A stretch of 64,000 bases of DNA from Microterricola viridarii (GTDB taxonomy: Bacteria; Actinomycetota; Actinomycetes; Actinomycetales; Microbacteriaceae). The notes under the pieces were generated by a model, which did no database searches, was not told the DNA's origin, and worked only from the letters and a program-made list of their open reading frames with translations. The DNA lies in contig NZ_LT629742.1 in the NCBI RefSeq assembly GCF_900104895.1, forward strand, positions 3,286,001-3,350,000, in the 5' to 3' direction. Positions 32,449 to 40,948 of the stretch are shown in pieces (position 1 is the first letter of the stretch; every line of letters starts with the position of its first letter). Position numbers and translations under genes: made by a program.

Positions 32449-33453
32449 TCACACCTCCTTGATGGTGGAGCGGGGGTCGACGAGTGCGAGCACGATGTCG
32501 ACGATGAGGTTGACGAGCAGCACCATGCCGCCGTAGACGACGACGAGGGTCTGCGCGAGTGGGTAGTCCTTGCCGGTGATCGAGGAGACCAGCGTCTGGC
32601 CGAGACCCGGCCACGCGAAGATGCTCTCGACGAGCACCGTGCCGGCGATGAGGGAACCGAGCATGAGGCCGGCCATGGTCAACGTGGGCGTGAGCAGGTT
32701 CGGCAGGGCGTGCCGCAGGTAGAGCAGGGCGGTCGGCATCCGCTTGGCGCGGGCCGTGCGAATGTAGTCGGCGTCGAGCACGCCGAGCGCCTCCGCCCGG
32801 ACGATGCGCGACAGCGAGGCGATGCCACCGAGGGCCAGCGCGGCGACGGGCAGGATGTAGCTCTCCGGGCCGGTGCGCCCGGCGACGGGAAGCACGGGGA
32901 CCGTGACGGCGAACAGGTAGACGAGGCCGACGCCGAACAGGAACTCGGGGATGACCGCGAAGATGCCGGATGTCGCGGTGTAGCCGATCTCGACCCCCCG
33001 GCGCCGCCCGCCACGGGTGAGCGCGGCGAAGGCGATGCCGATCGGAACGGCGAGGAGCAGCACGACCACGATCGTCAACAGGGCGAGCTCCAGCGTCGCC
33101 GGCAGCCGGTCAGCGATGACCTGCACCACGGGAATGTGCAGCTTGATGGAATCACCGGGGTTGCCGGTGAGGAGGCCGCCGATGAACCGGGTGTACTGCT
33201 CCCAGAGCGGCAGGTCGAGTCCGAGGTGCGCCCGCATCGCCTCGACGACCTCGACGGACGCGTTCAGGCCGACCGCCATGCGCACGGGGTCGCCGGGGAT
33301 CAGCTGCAGCATGAGGAACGCCGCGGTCACGAGCCCCCAGAGAGAGAGAGCGAAGACGCCGAGGCGACGCGCCAGAAACGACGGCCAGCCGCCGCGCGCG
33401 AACCAGGAGGTTCGCGCGCGGACGGCCGGCGTTACAGCGGGAGCAGCGGTCAT
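32449..33453 (-). CDS. Peptide ABC transporter permease (DppB/OppB type)
   Basis: A 334-residue membrane protein with about six helices. It starts with a basic segment then LGVFALSLWGLVTAAFLMLQLIPGDPVRM, the typical DppB N-terminus. It also has LGLDLPLWEQYTRFIGGLLTGNPGDS and the EAA loop ADYIRTARAKRMPTALLYLRHALPNLL. The DppB end region is ESIFAWPGLGQTLVSSITGKDYPL. It starts 4 bases after the binding-protein gene and ends 1 base before the fused permease/ATPase. Confidence 0.94.
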   Translation of the reverse strand: MTAAPAVTPAVRARTSWFARGGWPSFLARRLGVFALSLWGLVTAAFLMLQLIPGDPVRMAVGLNASVEVVEAMRAHLGLDLPLWEQYTRFIGGLLTGNPGDSIKLHIPVVQVIADRLPATLELALLTIVVVLLLAVPIGIAFAALTRGGRRRGVEIGYTATSGIFAVIPEFLFGVGLVYLFAVTVPVLPVAGRTGPESYILPVAALALGGIASLSRIVRAEALGVLDADYIRTARAKRMPTALLYLRHALPNLLTPTLTMAGLMLGSLIAGTVLVESIFAWPGLGQTLVSSITGKDYPLAQTLVVVYGGMVLLVNLIVDIVLALVDPRSTIKEV

Positions 33454-33457
33454 CGTG

Positions 33458-35053
33458 TTACTTGAGCAGGCGCAGCGCCGAACCGACGATCTGCGACCCG
33501 AAGGCGAGCTCGGCGTTCTGCAGGTAGGTCTTCTTCACCGTGTCGGCGAACGGCACGACCGAGGTCTCTGCGAACAGGGCCTTCTCGGCGTCCGCCCACG
33601 CCGAGCACGCCTCGGCGCCGACCAGGCCGGATGCCGTGGCAACGGCCGCGTCGTACTCGGCGTTCTCGATGCCGGAGAAGTTCAGGCCGTCGGCCGGGAC
33701 CGGGCCGGAGAAAAACGGGACGACCATGCTCGGCAGGTTCACGTAGACCGGCTCCCAGGCGACATCCCAGCCGGTGTTGTCGGTGCCGGAGAGCAGCACC
33801 TCGACGGTCTTGTTCGAGTCGCCGCTGGTCAGGGTGACGTCGATGCCGAGCGCGGTCCAGGCCTGCTGGGTGAGGTCGGCGGCGGCGTCGTAGGTGTCGC
33901 CCATGGAGTCGTAGAAGAAGTTCAGGGCCAGCGGCGTGCCGTTCTTGGCACGGGTGCCGTCGGCGCCGAGCTTCCAGCCGGCGGCGTCGAGCGCGGCACC
34001 CGCGGCATCCGCGTCGAAGCTCGGCAGGTTGCCGGTCACGGTGTCGTCGACGCAGGCGCGCGGGTTGGTGGAGACGAGGCTGGTCGAGCGGTGGCCGCGG
34101 CCGCCGGTGATGACGCTGGTGAGGTCGTCGAGGTTCAGGCCCTGCACGAGCGCGGCGCGGACGGCCGGGTCGGACGTCGGGTTCGCCTCGTTGTGGTTGA
34201 AGAACATCTGACCGGCGATCGCACCGCGCTCGGCGGCGTTCAGCCCGGCGGCGTCGAGGCGGTCCTGGTCCGCGCCGGTGACGAGGGCGGCGTTGAGCTC
34301 GCCGGAGAGCAGCTGGTTGGCTGCGGTGCTCTCGTTGGTGACGATGGACACGACGACGGTGGCCGGAACGCCGGGCGTCTCGGAGGTGGTGTCGTCCGGG
34401 CCCCAGGAGTATCCGTCGCGGCGCTCGAAGGTGTAGTGGTCGTTGGCGACGGCCTCGGTGACGGCGAACATCCCGGAGCCCGCGGAGCTGGCGTCGATGG
34501 ACTTCGGGTCGGCGAGGGCGGCGTCGCACAGGATCGGCAGCCGCGCCAGGTTCAGCAGCAGGAACGGTGAGGCGGCAGGGGTCGAGACCGTGACGGTCGC
34601 GCCGTCCACAGCGGCGGCGGCATCGACGGGCACGTACACGCCGCGCAGCGCCGAGCCGTTCGCCTCGTCGGTCACGAAGGAGATGTTGTCGGCGACCGTC
34701 TGCGCGGTGAGGGCGCTGCCATCGCTGCAGGTCACGCCGTCGCGGATGGTGAAACTGGCGGAGGTCGTCGTCTCCTCCCAGCTCTCGGCCAGCCAGGGGC
34801 CGATCTCGCTGGTCTTGTCATCGACGTTGACGAGGAAGTCGTAGCTGAGCATCGCGAGCTGGTGCGTGGGCGAGCCGGCCGTCATCAGCGGGTTCAGCGA
34901 GCCGGGGTCGGCGTTCAGCGACCAGGCGAAGGTGCCGTCGACGACGGGGGCCTGCGAGCCGGACGTGTTCGCGCCCGTGCCGGCGCTGCAGCCGGTGATC
35001 GCGAGGGTCACGCCCGCCGCGATGGCGAGGGGTGCGAGGAGCCGTTTCGTCAT
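33458..35053 (-). CDS. Peptide ABC transporter substrate-binding lipoprotein (SBP family 5)
   Basis: A 531-residue lipoprotein with a signal peptide and lipobox LAITGC (lipid on C22). The family-5 binding fold shows WSLNADPGSLNPLMTAGSPTHQ at the start, LAESWEE and FTIRDGVTCSDGSALTAQTVADN, the peptide/nickel binding-protein pattern. VRAALVQGLNLDDL and WTALGIDVTLTSGDSNKTVEVL are further conserved parts. It captures oligopeptides outside the membrane. First structural gene of the operon, 145 bases after the PucR-type regulator gene. Ligand not known. Confidence 0.94.
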   Translation of the reverse strand: MTKRLLAPLAIAAGVTLAITGCSAGTGANTSGSQAPVVDGTFAWSLNADPGSLNPLMTAGSPTHQLAMLSYDFLVNVDDKTSEIGPWLAESWEETTTSASFTIRDGVTCSDGSALTAQTVADNISFVTDEANGSALRGVYVPVDAAAAVDGATVTVSTPAASPFLLLNLARLPILCDAALADPKSIDASSAGSGMFAVTEAVANDHYTFERRDGYSWGPDDTTSETPGVPATVVVSIVTNESTAANQLLSGELNAALVTGADQDRLDAAGLNAAERGAIAGQMFFNHNEANPTSDPAVRAALVQGLNLDDLTSVITGGRGHRSTSLVSTNPRACVDDTVTGNLPSFDADAAGAALDAAGWKLGADGTRAKNGTPLALNFFYDSMGDTYDAAADLTQQAWTALGIDVTLTSGDSNKTVEVLLSGTDNTGWDVAWEPVYVNLPSMVVPFFSGPVPADGLNFSGIENAEYDAAVATASGLVGAEACSAWADAEKALFAETSVVPFADTVKKTYLQNAELAFGSQIVGSALRLLK

Positions 35054-35178
35054 GTTGCCTCCATCGACGGATGGACCGTCTGTGTTCAGGGTGGGGTGAT
35101 TGCGCTGGTGCTCACTCCATCGTGTCGGAGCCGGAACAGCGAAGCATCGTCGAGTCCGACGAATCGAGACAGAGATCC

Positions 35179-35192
35179 TGTCCGATCCGACA
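35179..35192. promoter_or_regulatory. Candidate operator before the binding-protein gene
   Basis: TGTCCGATCCGACA, an imperfect palindrome (12 of 14 positions match), lies between the PucR-type gene and the binding-protein gene. Related half-sites (GTCCGA, TGTCGGA) occur at about 35154 and 35117. It is a plausible site for the PucR-type regulator; there is no direct evidence. Confidence 0.4.
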
Positions 35193-35198
35193 AGTGGG

Positions 35199-36821
35199 CT
35201 ATCTGCTGCCGGGGGCGGTCGCCGCGAACAGGCGCAGCTGCAGCATCAGGCTGAACCGCATCTCCGGGTCGTCGAGGTCGATCGCGGCGATCTCGCTCAG
35301 CCGGCGCAGGCGGTAGCGGAAGGTGTTCGGATGCAGGCCGAGGCGGCCCGCCGCAGCGCCGACGTCGCCGAACGCGTCGAGCCAGGCTTCCAGCGTCTCG
35401 ACGAGGGAGCCACCGCTGCCGGCATCGTGCTCGCGCAGCACCGCGAGGGGCCCGGTGACCGATTCGCGCTCGGCCGAGAGCGAGTCGGAGAGGCGCAGCA
35501 GCAGTGACTCGACCTGCACCTCCTCCGCGTCGGCGACCAGGCGGCGGCGCGGGCCGCCCGTCGACCAGAGCAGAACACGCAGGGCGCGGTCCGCCCCGGC
35601 GCGGGCACGCTGCAGGCCGGTCACATCGGCCACGGGCGCGCCGAGCCCGATCACCACGGACGGGCCGCGCCGGTAGCGCTCGGCGAAGGTCGTGGCGATC
35701 CGCCGCGCATACTCGGGGCCCGGGTGGCCCTGCGCATGCGGGAGCACCGCGTACACCGTGCCCGCGATCGGGGCGGCGACCGAGAGGGCGTGGATCTGGT
35801 GCAGGTACATGCCGAGCGAGTCGGCCAGGCGCTGCACGGCGTCCTCCTGCGCGATCGAGCTGGTCGCGGTGTCGGTGAGGCCGACGGCGAGCACCGATGT
35901 CGGCGCGGAGCCGTAGCCGAGCCGTTCGGCCGCCTCCTTCGCGCGCACCCCGCCCTCGAGCAGGTCGAGCACCTCGCTCACCCGCAGCCGCCTGGCCGCG
36001 TCGCTGCCCGCGCGCTGCCGGAAGAGGGTGATGGAGGCGACGGCCGCGGCCTCGACGAGCGCCGCCGACTGCATCTCGCTGGGCGGCTCGTCGACGATGG
36101 CCCAGATCGAGCCGAGCAGCTCGCGCCCTGCCCGGATGCGCACGGCCACGCGCGGTCGCACCCCCGGCCCGATCGAGGGCAGGAACACGGGTTGCGCCGA
36201 CCGCTCAATCTGCCGGAACACGCCGGAGCTGGTGAGGATCTTCTCGTAGTTCGACGGCACCTGGTGCCCGAGCACGCTCTGCTTGCGCGCGTCATCACCC
36301 CTGGCCTGGTCGGCAGAGAAGGCGAGGATGCGGTTCGACGGGTTCTCGATGGTGACCGGCCCGCCGACCACCGCGGCGATGGAGTTCGCGAGGTCGAAGA
36401 GATCGGAGTCGGCCGCCGCGGCATCCGCTTCGAGCCCATACCGCGCCGGCTCCGGGGCGTCGACGAAGTAGGAGGCGAGTTGAATCCAGTCGGTGCCGGC
36501 CGGCGCACCGAGCAGGGCGACGCCGGTCGACTCGGCGAGCTGCTGGACCAGCGGGTCAAGACTCACCGGCTCGCGCACGACGAGTGCCAACGCGCCCGCG
36601 GCGGCGCACTCCAGAAGCGCGTCAGCGAGCTGCTCGGCGGTCTGCACGCCCACCCCCAACACGAGGTCGCCCTCCGCGAGCGCCAGCGCGCCGGGTTCGA
36701 GCAGCCGCACTCCCCCGAACTCGCGGGCGTCGAGAGCGACCCCCGGCAGTACGTGGGACAGGTCGAGCCGAGTGATGAGGTCGATCGCCGAGACCCGACG
36801 GGCCCCCAGATGGGCGGTCAC
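35199..36821 (-). CDS. PucR/CdaR-family transcriptional regulator
   Basis: A 540-residue regulator. The N-terminal PucR domain reads ALAEGDLVLGVGVQTAEQLADAL and GALALVVREPVSLDPLVQQLAESTGVALL. The middle is a GAF/GGDEF-like ligand region. The C-terminal PucR helix-turn-helix reads LGLHPNTFRYRLRRLSEIAAIDLDDPEMRFSLMLQLRL, a diagnostic PucR_C2 signature. PucR proteins usually activate nitrogen, purine or amino acid catabolism when their inducer is present. It lies directly upstream of the peptide-import operon and on the same strand, so it is the likely controller. The inducer may be an amino acid or peptide product. Confidence 0.9.
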   Translation of the reverse strand: MTAHLGARRVSAIDLITRLDLSHVLPGVALDAREFGGVRLLEPGALALAEGDLVLGVGVQTAEQLADALLECAAAGALALVVREPVSLDPLVQQLAESTGVALLGAPAGTDWIQLASYFVDAPEPARYGLEADAAAADSDLFDLANSIAAVVGGPVTIENPSNRILAFSADQARGDDARKQSVLGHQVPSNYEKILTSSGVFRQIERSAQPVFLPSIGPGVRPRVAVRIRAGRELLGSIWAIVDEPPSEMQSAALVEAAAVASITLFRQRAGSDAARRLRVSEVLDLLEGGVRAKEAAERLGYGSAPTSVLAVGLTDTATSSIAQEDAVQRLADSLGMYLHQIHALSVAAPIAGTVYAVLPHAQGHPGPEYARRIATTFAERYRRGPSVVIGLGAPVADVTGLQRARAGADRALRVLLWSTGGPRRRLVADAEEVQVESLLLRLSDSLSAERESVTGPLAVLREHDAGSGGSLVETLEAWLDAFGDVGAAAGRLGLHPNTFRYRLRRLSEIAAIDLDDPEMRFSLMLQLRLFAATAPGSR

Positions 36822-36909
36822 GAGATGCCGGCGGCCAGCGGCTGTTGGCGGTCGATCGGCATGGGTTCAATCCTATGTCGGGGAATCACCCGGTCTATGT
36901 GATGCCCCG

Positions 36910-36935
36910 CTTGAAGGCGCGGCGCAGGCTTCAAG
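36910..36935. promoter_or_regulatory. Inverted repeat between pucR and the stress-like operon
   Basis: CTTGAAG - 12 bases - CTTCAAG, perfect 7-bp arms. It lies in the 146-base gap between the divergent PucR-type gene and the plus-strand small-protein/MFS operon. It could be an operator for either, or a leader hairpin of the 44-residue gene that starts 33 bases later. Confidence 0.45.
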
Positions 36936-36967
36936 AGACGGGCAGCGAGACGTGTGGAGGCGTAATC

Positions 36968-37102
36968 ATGGAGCGTGGCGATTTTGCAACTGAGCCGCCG
37001 GAGACGCAACCGCTAGACCTCGCCGAGCTCTTCGAACATCGCGCGAAAGCCGCCGATTCGAGCGTCACCCTGGGCCTCGACGCGGGCACAGACGAGGGCT
37101 AG
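36968..37102 (+). CDS. 44-residue acidic small protein
   Basis: Small gene with ATG at 36968 and a good ribosome site (GTGGAGGCG, about 8 bases upstream). The product MERGDFATEPPETQPLDLAE... is acidic, has no membrane segment, and has a predicted helix PLDLAELFEHRAKAA. An in-frame upstream ATG at 36845 would add 41 basic residues but has no ribosome site. It precedes the MFS gene by 35 bases in the same direction. Family unknown. Confidence 0.5.
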   Translation: MERGDFATEPPETQPLDLAELFEHRAKAADSSVTLGLDAGTDEG

Positions 37103-37137
37103 CCGATGCGGCGGCCCGTTCGGGTTCGGTAGCCACG

Positions 37138-38544
37138 GTGTCCTCCCACGGAGCGGCGCAGGGCATCATGCCGGCGCGGTGGACTCTGGTGCCGCTCGCA
37201 CTGGCCCAGTTCATCTGCTCATTCGCGGGTTCGAACATGAACGTGATGCTCAACGATATGAGCCGCGACCTCGACACGACCGTGCAGGGCATTCAGGTCT
37301 CGATCACGCTGTTCCTGCTGGTGATGGCCGCGCTGATGATTCCCTTCGGCAAGCTCACCGTGCAGCTCGGACGGAAGACCTGCTTCGTGCTCGGCCTCTC
37401 CGTCTACGGGCTCGGCGCCCTGCTCAGCGCGCTGTCGCCGGGGCTCGGGGTGCTCATCCTCGGCAACTCGATTCTGGAGGGGGCGGGCACGGCCCTGCTC
37501 ATCCCCCCGGTCTACATCCTGGTCACCTTGTACTGGACGGGGCTGGCGGACCGGGTGCGCGCCTTCGGCGTGGTCAGTGCCGCCGGCGGGATCGGCGCGG
37601 CCACCGGGCCGCTGATCGGCGGCTGGATCACCGCCGCGCTCAGCTGGCGGGCGGCCTTCCTCTTTCAAGCCCTCGTGATCGTGCTGATCCTCTTCCTCGC
37701 GATGCGCCTGAAAGACCCGCTCCCGAAGGAGCCCGGCCGCCCCTTCGACGTCACCGGAGCGGTGCTCTCCGCGCTCGGCCTGATCATCTTCGTGCTCGGC
37801 ATCCTGGCCGCCGACAACAACCTCCTCTGGTCGGTCGGCCTGATGCTGATCGGCGCCGCGGTGATCGTCGTCTTCTTCCGCTGGGTGCGCAGGCTGGAAC
37901 GGCGGGGGCGCGAGCCGCTGCTCTCCACCGCGCTGTTCCGCAACCGGGTCTCCAACCTGGCCCTCGTGACACAGAACTTCCAATGGCTGCTGCTGATGGG
38001 CACCTCGATGCTCGTCGCCAGCCATCTGCAGGTGGTGCGTCAGTACGACGCGATCGAGACCGGCGTCATCTTCAGCGCCGCCACCCTCGGCATCCTCGTG
38101 TCCTCGCTGTCCGCGTCCTGGCTGGTCCGGCACTTCTCGCAGCGCGCGCTGATCATCTCGGGCTTCCTGGTCACGGGCGTCGGCCTCCTCCTTTTGCTCC
38201 TCGTCGGCGCCGTCCCGGGCGCCTGGCCGTTCGCGCCGGGCCTGCTGGCGATCGGGTTGGGCCTCGGCGCGACGCTCACCCCGAGCGTCAACATCGTCCA
38301 GTCCGCCTTCCCGGAGGAGACGCAGGGCGAGATCTCCGGGCTCTCGCGGAGCGTCTCCAACCTCGGTTCCAGCTTCGGCACCGCGATCGTCGGCACGCTC
38401 CTCGCGCTCACCGCGGTGGGGCCGGCCGACGGCTACCTGGTGGCGATGATTCCGCTACTCGCGGTCGCGCTCGGCGGCGCCGTCGTCGCCGGGTTCCTGC
38501 CCGGGCGCTCGAAATCCCCCTCGAACACAGGAGCATCAGCATGA
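37138..38544 (+). CDS. MFS transporter, DHA2 (EmrB/QacA) drug-export type
   Basis: A 468-residue, about 14-helix proton-antiporter. The first helix region reads PLALAQFICSFAGSNMNVMLNDMSRDL. Motif A is FGKLTVQLGRKTCFVLGLSVY and the motif C region is GAATGPLIGGWITAALSWRAAF, characteristic of exporters. The final helices read LVAMIPLLAVALGGAVVAGFL. GTG 37138 is taken as the start, with ATG 37168 as alternative. Its stop overlaps the next gene's ATG, so it is co-expressed with a GH15 enzyme. The cargo is unknown. EmrB-type drug export is the default, but a sugar or osmolyte role is possible in this context. Confidence 0.88.
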   Translation: MSSHGAAQGIMPARWTLVPLALAQFICSFAGSNMNVMLNDMSRDLDTTVQGIQVSITLFLLVMAALMIPFGKLTVQLGRKTCFVLGLSVYGLGALLSALSPGLGVLILGNSILEGAGTALLIPPVYILVTLYWTGLADRVRAFGVVSAAGGIGAATGPLIGGWITAALSWRAAFLFQALVIVLILFLAMRLKDPLPKEPGRPFDVTGAVLSALGLIIFVLGILAADNNLLWSVGLMLIGAAVIVVFFRWVRRLERRGREPLLSTALFRNRVSNLALVTQNFQWLLLMGTSMLVASHLQVVRQYDAIETGVIFSAATLGILVSSLSASWLVRHFSQRALIISGFLVTGVGLLLLLLVGAVPGAWPFAPGLLAIGLGLGATLTPSVNIVQSAFPEETQGEISGLSRSVSNLGSSFGTAIVGTLLALTAVGPADGYLVAMIPLLAVALGGAVVAGFLPGRSKSPSNTGASA

Positions 38545-40388
38545 ACCGCTACCCCTCGATCGCCGATCACGGTCTGATCGGCGATCTGCAGACGACCGCA
38601 CTGATCGCAACAGACGGCACGATCGACTGGTTCTGCAGCCCGCGCTTCGACTCGCCGAGCATCTTCGCATCGCTGCTGGACCACAGTCGCGGCGGCCACT
38701 TCAGCGCACACCCGCACGACGCCGTCTTCGAGACGAAGCAGCTCTACATTCCCGACACCGCGGTGCTCGTCACCCGGTTCCTCACCGAGAACGGCGTCGG
38801 CGAGCTGATCGACTTCATGCCCGTCAGCTCCGAGGCGCCCAGCACCCGGCACCGCCTCTTCCGGGTGCTGCGCTGTGTGCGCGGCGCCATGGACTTCGAC
38901 GTCGAAATCGCACCCCGTTTCGACTACGGCAGGCAGCAGCACGAGCTGAAGGTCGCCGATCACGGCGTGACGTACACGGCCGGCAACACCCGGATGTCAC
39001 TCAGCCTCATCCGCGAGCCGGATGACGAACGGCTGGCGCGCTGGCAGGAGACGAGCGACGGCGACCTGCACTTCTCGCTGAGCCTGGTGGAGGGACACAT
39101 GCGCGGGGTGGTGCTGGAGACCGGCAGCGAGGCACCCCCGCAAGACGTGCCGGTCGCGACGGCCCAGCGGCTTTTCGATGACACCGTGTCGTACTGGCAG
39201 GACTGGATCAGCCGGTCCACGTACACGGGCCGCTGGCGCGAGGAGATCGACCGCTCGGCGATCACCCTCAAGCTGCTCACCTACTCCCCCTCCGGCGGGC
39301 TCGTGGCCGCGCCGTCCGCTGGCCTGCCGGAGCAGCTCGGCGGCGAGCGCAATTGGGACTACCGCTACACCTGGGTGCGGGATGCCTCCTTCTCCATCAA
39401 CACCCTGGTGCGGCTGGGCTTCCTCGATGAGGCGGCGGCGTTCGGGCGCTGGCTGCGCGACCGCGTGGTGGAGCCGCTGGACAGCGATACCGGCCCGCTG
39501 AACATCATGTACCGGATCGACGGCGACCCGGACCTGCTCGAGGAGATCATCGAGGGCTGGGAGGGGTACCGCGGCTCGTATCCGGCCCGCATCGGCAATG
39601 GGGCGGCCGAGCAGCTGCAACTCGACATCTACGGGGAGGCGATGGATGCCATCTGGAACGCGCACCTCGCCGGGATCGAGTTCGGCCAGGCGGGGTGGCA
39701 GGCCATCTGCGATCTGCTGGACTGGCTGGCCGACAACTGGGACCAACCGGAGGAGGGCATCTGGGAGACCCGCGGAGGGCGCAAGAACTTCACCTACGGG
39801 CGGCTGATGTGCTGGGTGGCCTTCGACCGCGCCATCCGGCTCGCCGCCGCGTACGGCAGACCGGCGCCCGTCGCACGCTGGACAGTGGAGCGCGACGCGA
39901 TCTACACCCAGATCATGGAGAAGGGGTGGGACCCGACGCGGCGAGCGTTCGTGCAGCAGTACGGCGAGCCCGTGCTCGACGCATCGCTGTTGAAGATGCC
40001 CCAACTGGGCTTCATCGCGCCGCGCGACCCGATGTGGCTGGACACGCTGGCGGCCATGGAGACGGAACTCGTGTCAGACAGCCTCGTCTATCGCTACGAC
40101 CCGAGCGCCTCCCCCGACGGCCTGCGCGGCTCGGAGGGCACGTTCTCGCTCTGCACCTTCCTCTATGTCGACGCACTCGCCCGCAGCGGCCAGCTCGCCA
40201 AGGCCCGCATCACCTTTGAGAAGATGCTGAGCTACGCGAACCACCTCGGCCTGTACTCGGAGGAGATCGCGCTGACCGGCGAGCAGATCGGCAACTTCCC
40301 GCAGGCGTTCACGCACTTGGCGCTCATCGACGCCGCCATCACCCTGAACGACCGCCTCGATGAGGCGGCGGCTCGGGGCCGGCACTGA
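38541..40388 (+). CDS. Glycoside hydrolase family 15 protein (trehalase/glucoamylase-like)
   Basis: A 615-residue cytosolic enzyme with an N-terminal beta-sandwich ([29 protein letters not shown]) and an (alpha/alpha)6 barrel. Barrel segments are [58 protein letters not shown] and a late [15 protein letters not shown]. These match bacterial GH15 trehalases and glucoamylases from actinobacteria, with Glu residues in GWEGYRGS and [10 protein letters not shown] as probable acid/base. It would split trehalose or alpha-glucans. It overlaps the MFS stop (ATGA). Confidence 0.92.
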   Translation: MNRYPSIADHGLIGDLQTTALIATDGTIDWFCSPRFDSPSIFASLLDHSRGGHFSAHPHDAVFETKQLYIPDTAVLVTRFLTENGVGELIDFMPVSSEAPSTRHRLFRVLRCVRGAMDFDVEIAPRFDYGRQQHELKVADHGVTYTAGNTRMSLSLIREPDDERLARWQETSDGDLHFSLSLVEGHMRGVVLETGSEAPPQDVPVATAQRLFDDTVSYWQDWISRSTYTGRWREEIDRSAITLKLLTYSPSGGLVAAPSAGLPEQLGGERNWDYRYTWVRDASFSINTLVRLGFLDEAAAFGRWLRDRVVEPLDSDTGPLNIMYRIDGDPDLLEEIIEGWEGYRGSYPARIGNGAAEQLQLDIYGEAMDAIWNAHLAGIEFGQAGWQAICDLLDWLADNWDQPEEGIWETRGGRKNFTYGRLMCWVAFDRAIRLAAAYGRPAPVARWTVERDAIYTQIMEKGWDPTRRAFVQQYGEPVLDASLLKMPQLGFIAPRDPMWLDTLAAMETELVSDSLVYRYDPSASPDGLRGSEGTFSLCTFLYVDALARSGQLAKARITFEKMLSYANHLGLYSEEIALTGEQIGNFPQAFTHLALIDAAITLNDRLDEAAARGRH

Positions 40389-40554
40389 CCCGACGCCGGA
40401 CGCCGAGCGCACCGTGCGCGGCGAGAGACTGCCGATGCGGGCACGGGCTCTTTCGCGCGATCGGCATGATGCGGTGCGGCGCGTTCGCGGATGCAATGGG
40501 CTTCCGGCGACGCTGCCGCTCGCCGGACACCCACTGCAGAAGGTTGGAATTCTC

Positions 40555-40893
40555 ATGACTGACAACACCGACGACGCCCCCGTCCTCGACTTGCTCGCCC
40601 GCATGACCGCAGACTCCGTGGAGTCCTCCAGCCTGGACCCGCGGTCCCTGTTCATGGTTCGAGTCGCCGCGCTGGTCGCGATCGGGGCCTCGCCGGTGTC
40701 GTACGCGCTGAACCTTGAGGTCGGCGAGGAGATGGGGTTGAGCGTGGAGGACATCCGCGGGGTGCTCACCGCCATCGCCCCCATCGTCGGCACGGCGCGG
40801 GTCGCTGCGGCGACCGGCAACATCGTCACAGCCCTCGCCGCCGAACTCGAGCTGCTCGACCTCGAGGTCGCCCTGCTCGACGACGAGGAGTAG
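40555..40893 (+). CDS. Carboxymuconolactone decarboxylase-like protein lacking catalytic cysteines
   Basis: A 112-residue all-helical protein related to the AhpD/CMD fold (DPRSLFMVRVAALVAIGASPVSYALNL ... LSVEDIRGVLTAIAPIVGTARVAAATGNIV). There is no Cys at all, so the CxxC-His peroxidatic site of AhpD is absent. A classic decarboxylase or peroxidase role is therefore unlikely. ATG at 40555 follows an AGAAGG-type ribosome site. It lies 166 bases after the GH15 gene and 55 before cardiolipin synthase, same direction. Similar Cys-free proteins are common in actinobacterial stress clusters. Function unknown. Confidence 0.8.
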   Translation: MTDNTDDAPVLDLLARMTADSVESSSLDPRSLFMVRVAALVAIGASPVSYALNLEVGEEMGLSVEDIRGVLTAIAPIVGTARVAAATGNIVTALAAELELLDLEVALLDDEE

Positions 40894-40948
40894 CTTTCGC
40901 CATGCCGAGCGCCAGCGGAGCGGGCTTGCCCGGTTGCGGGGCGCCCGC

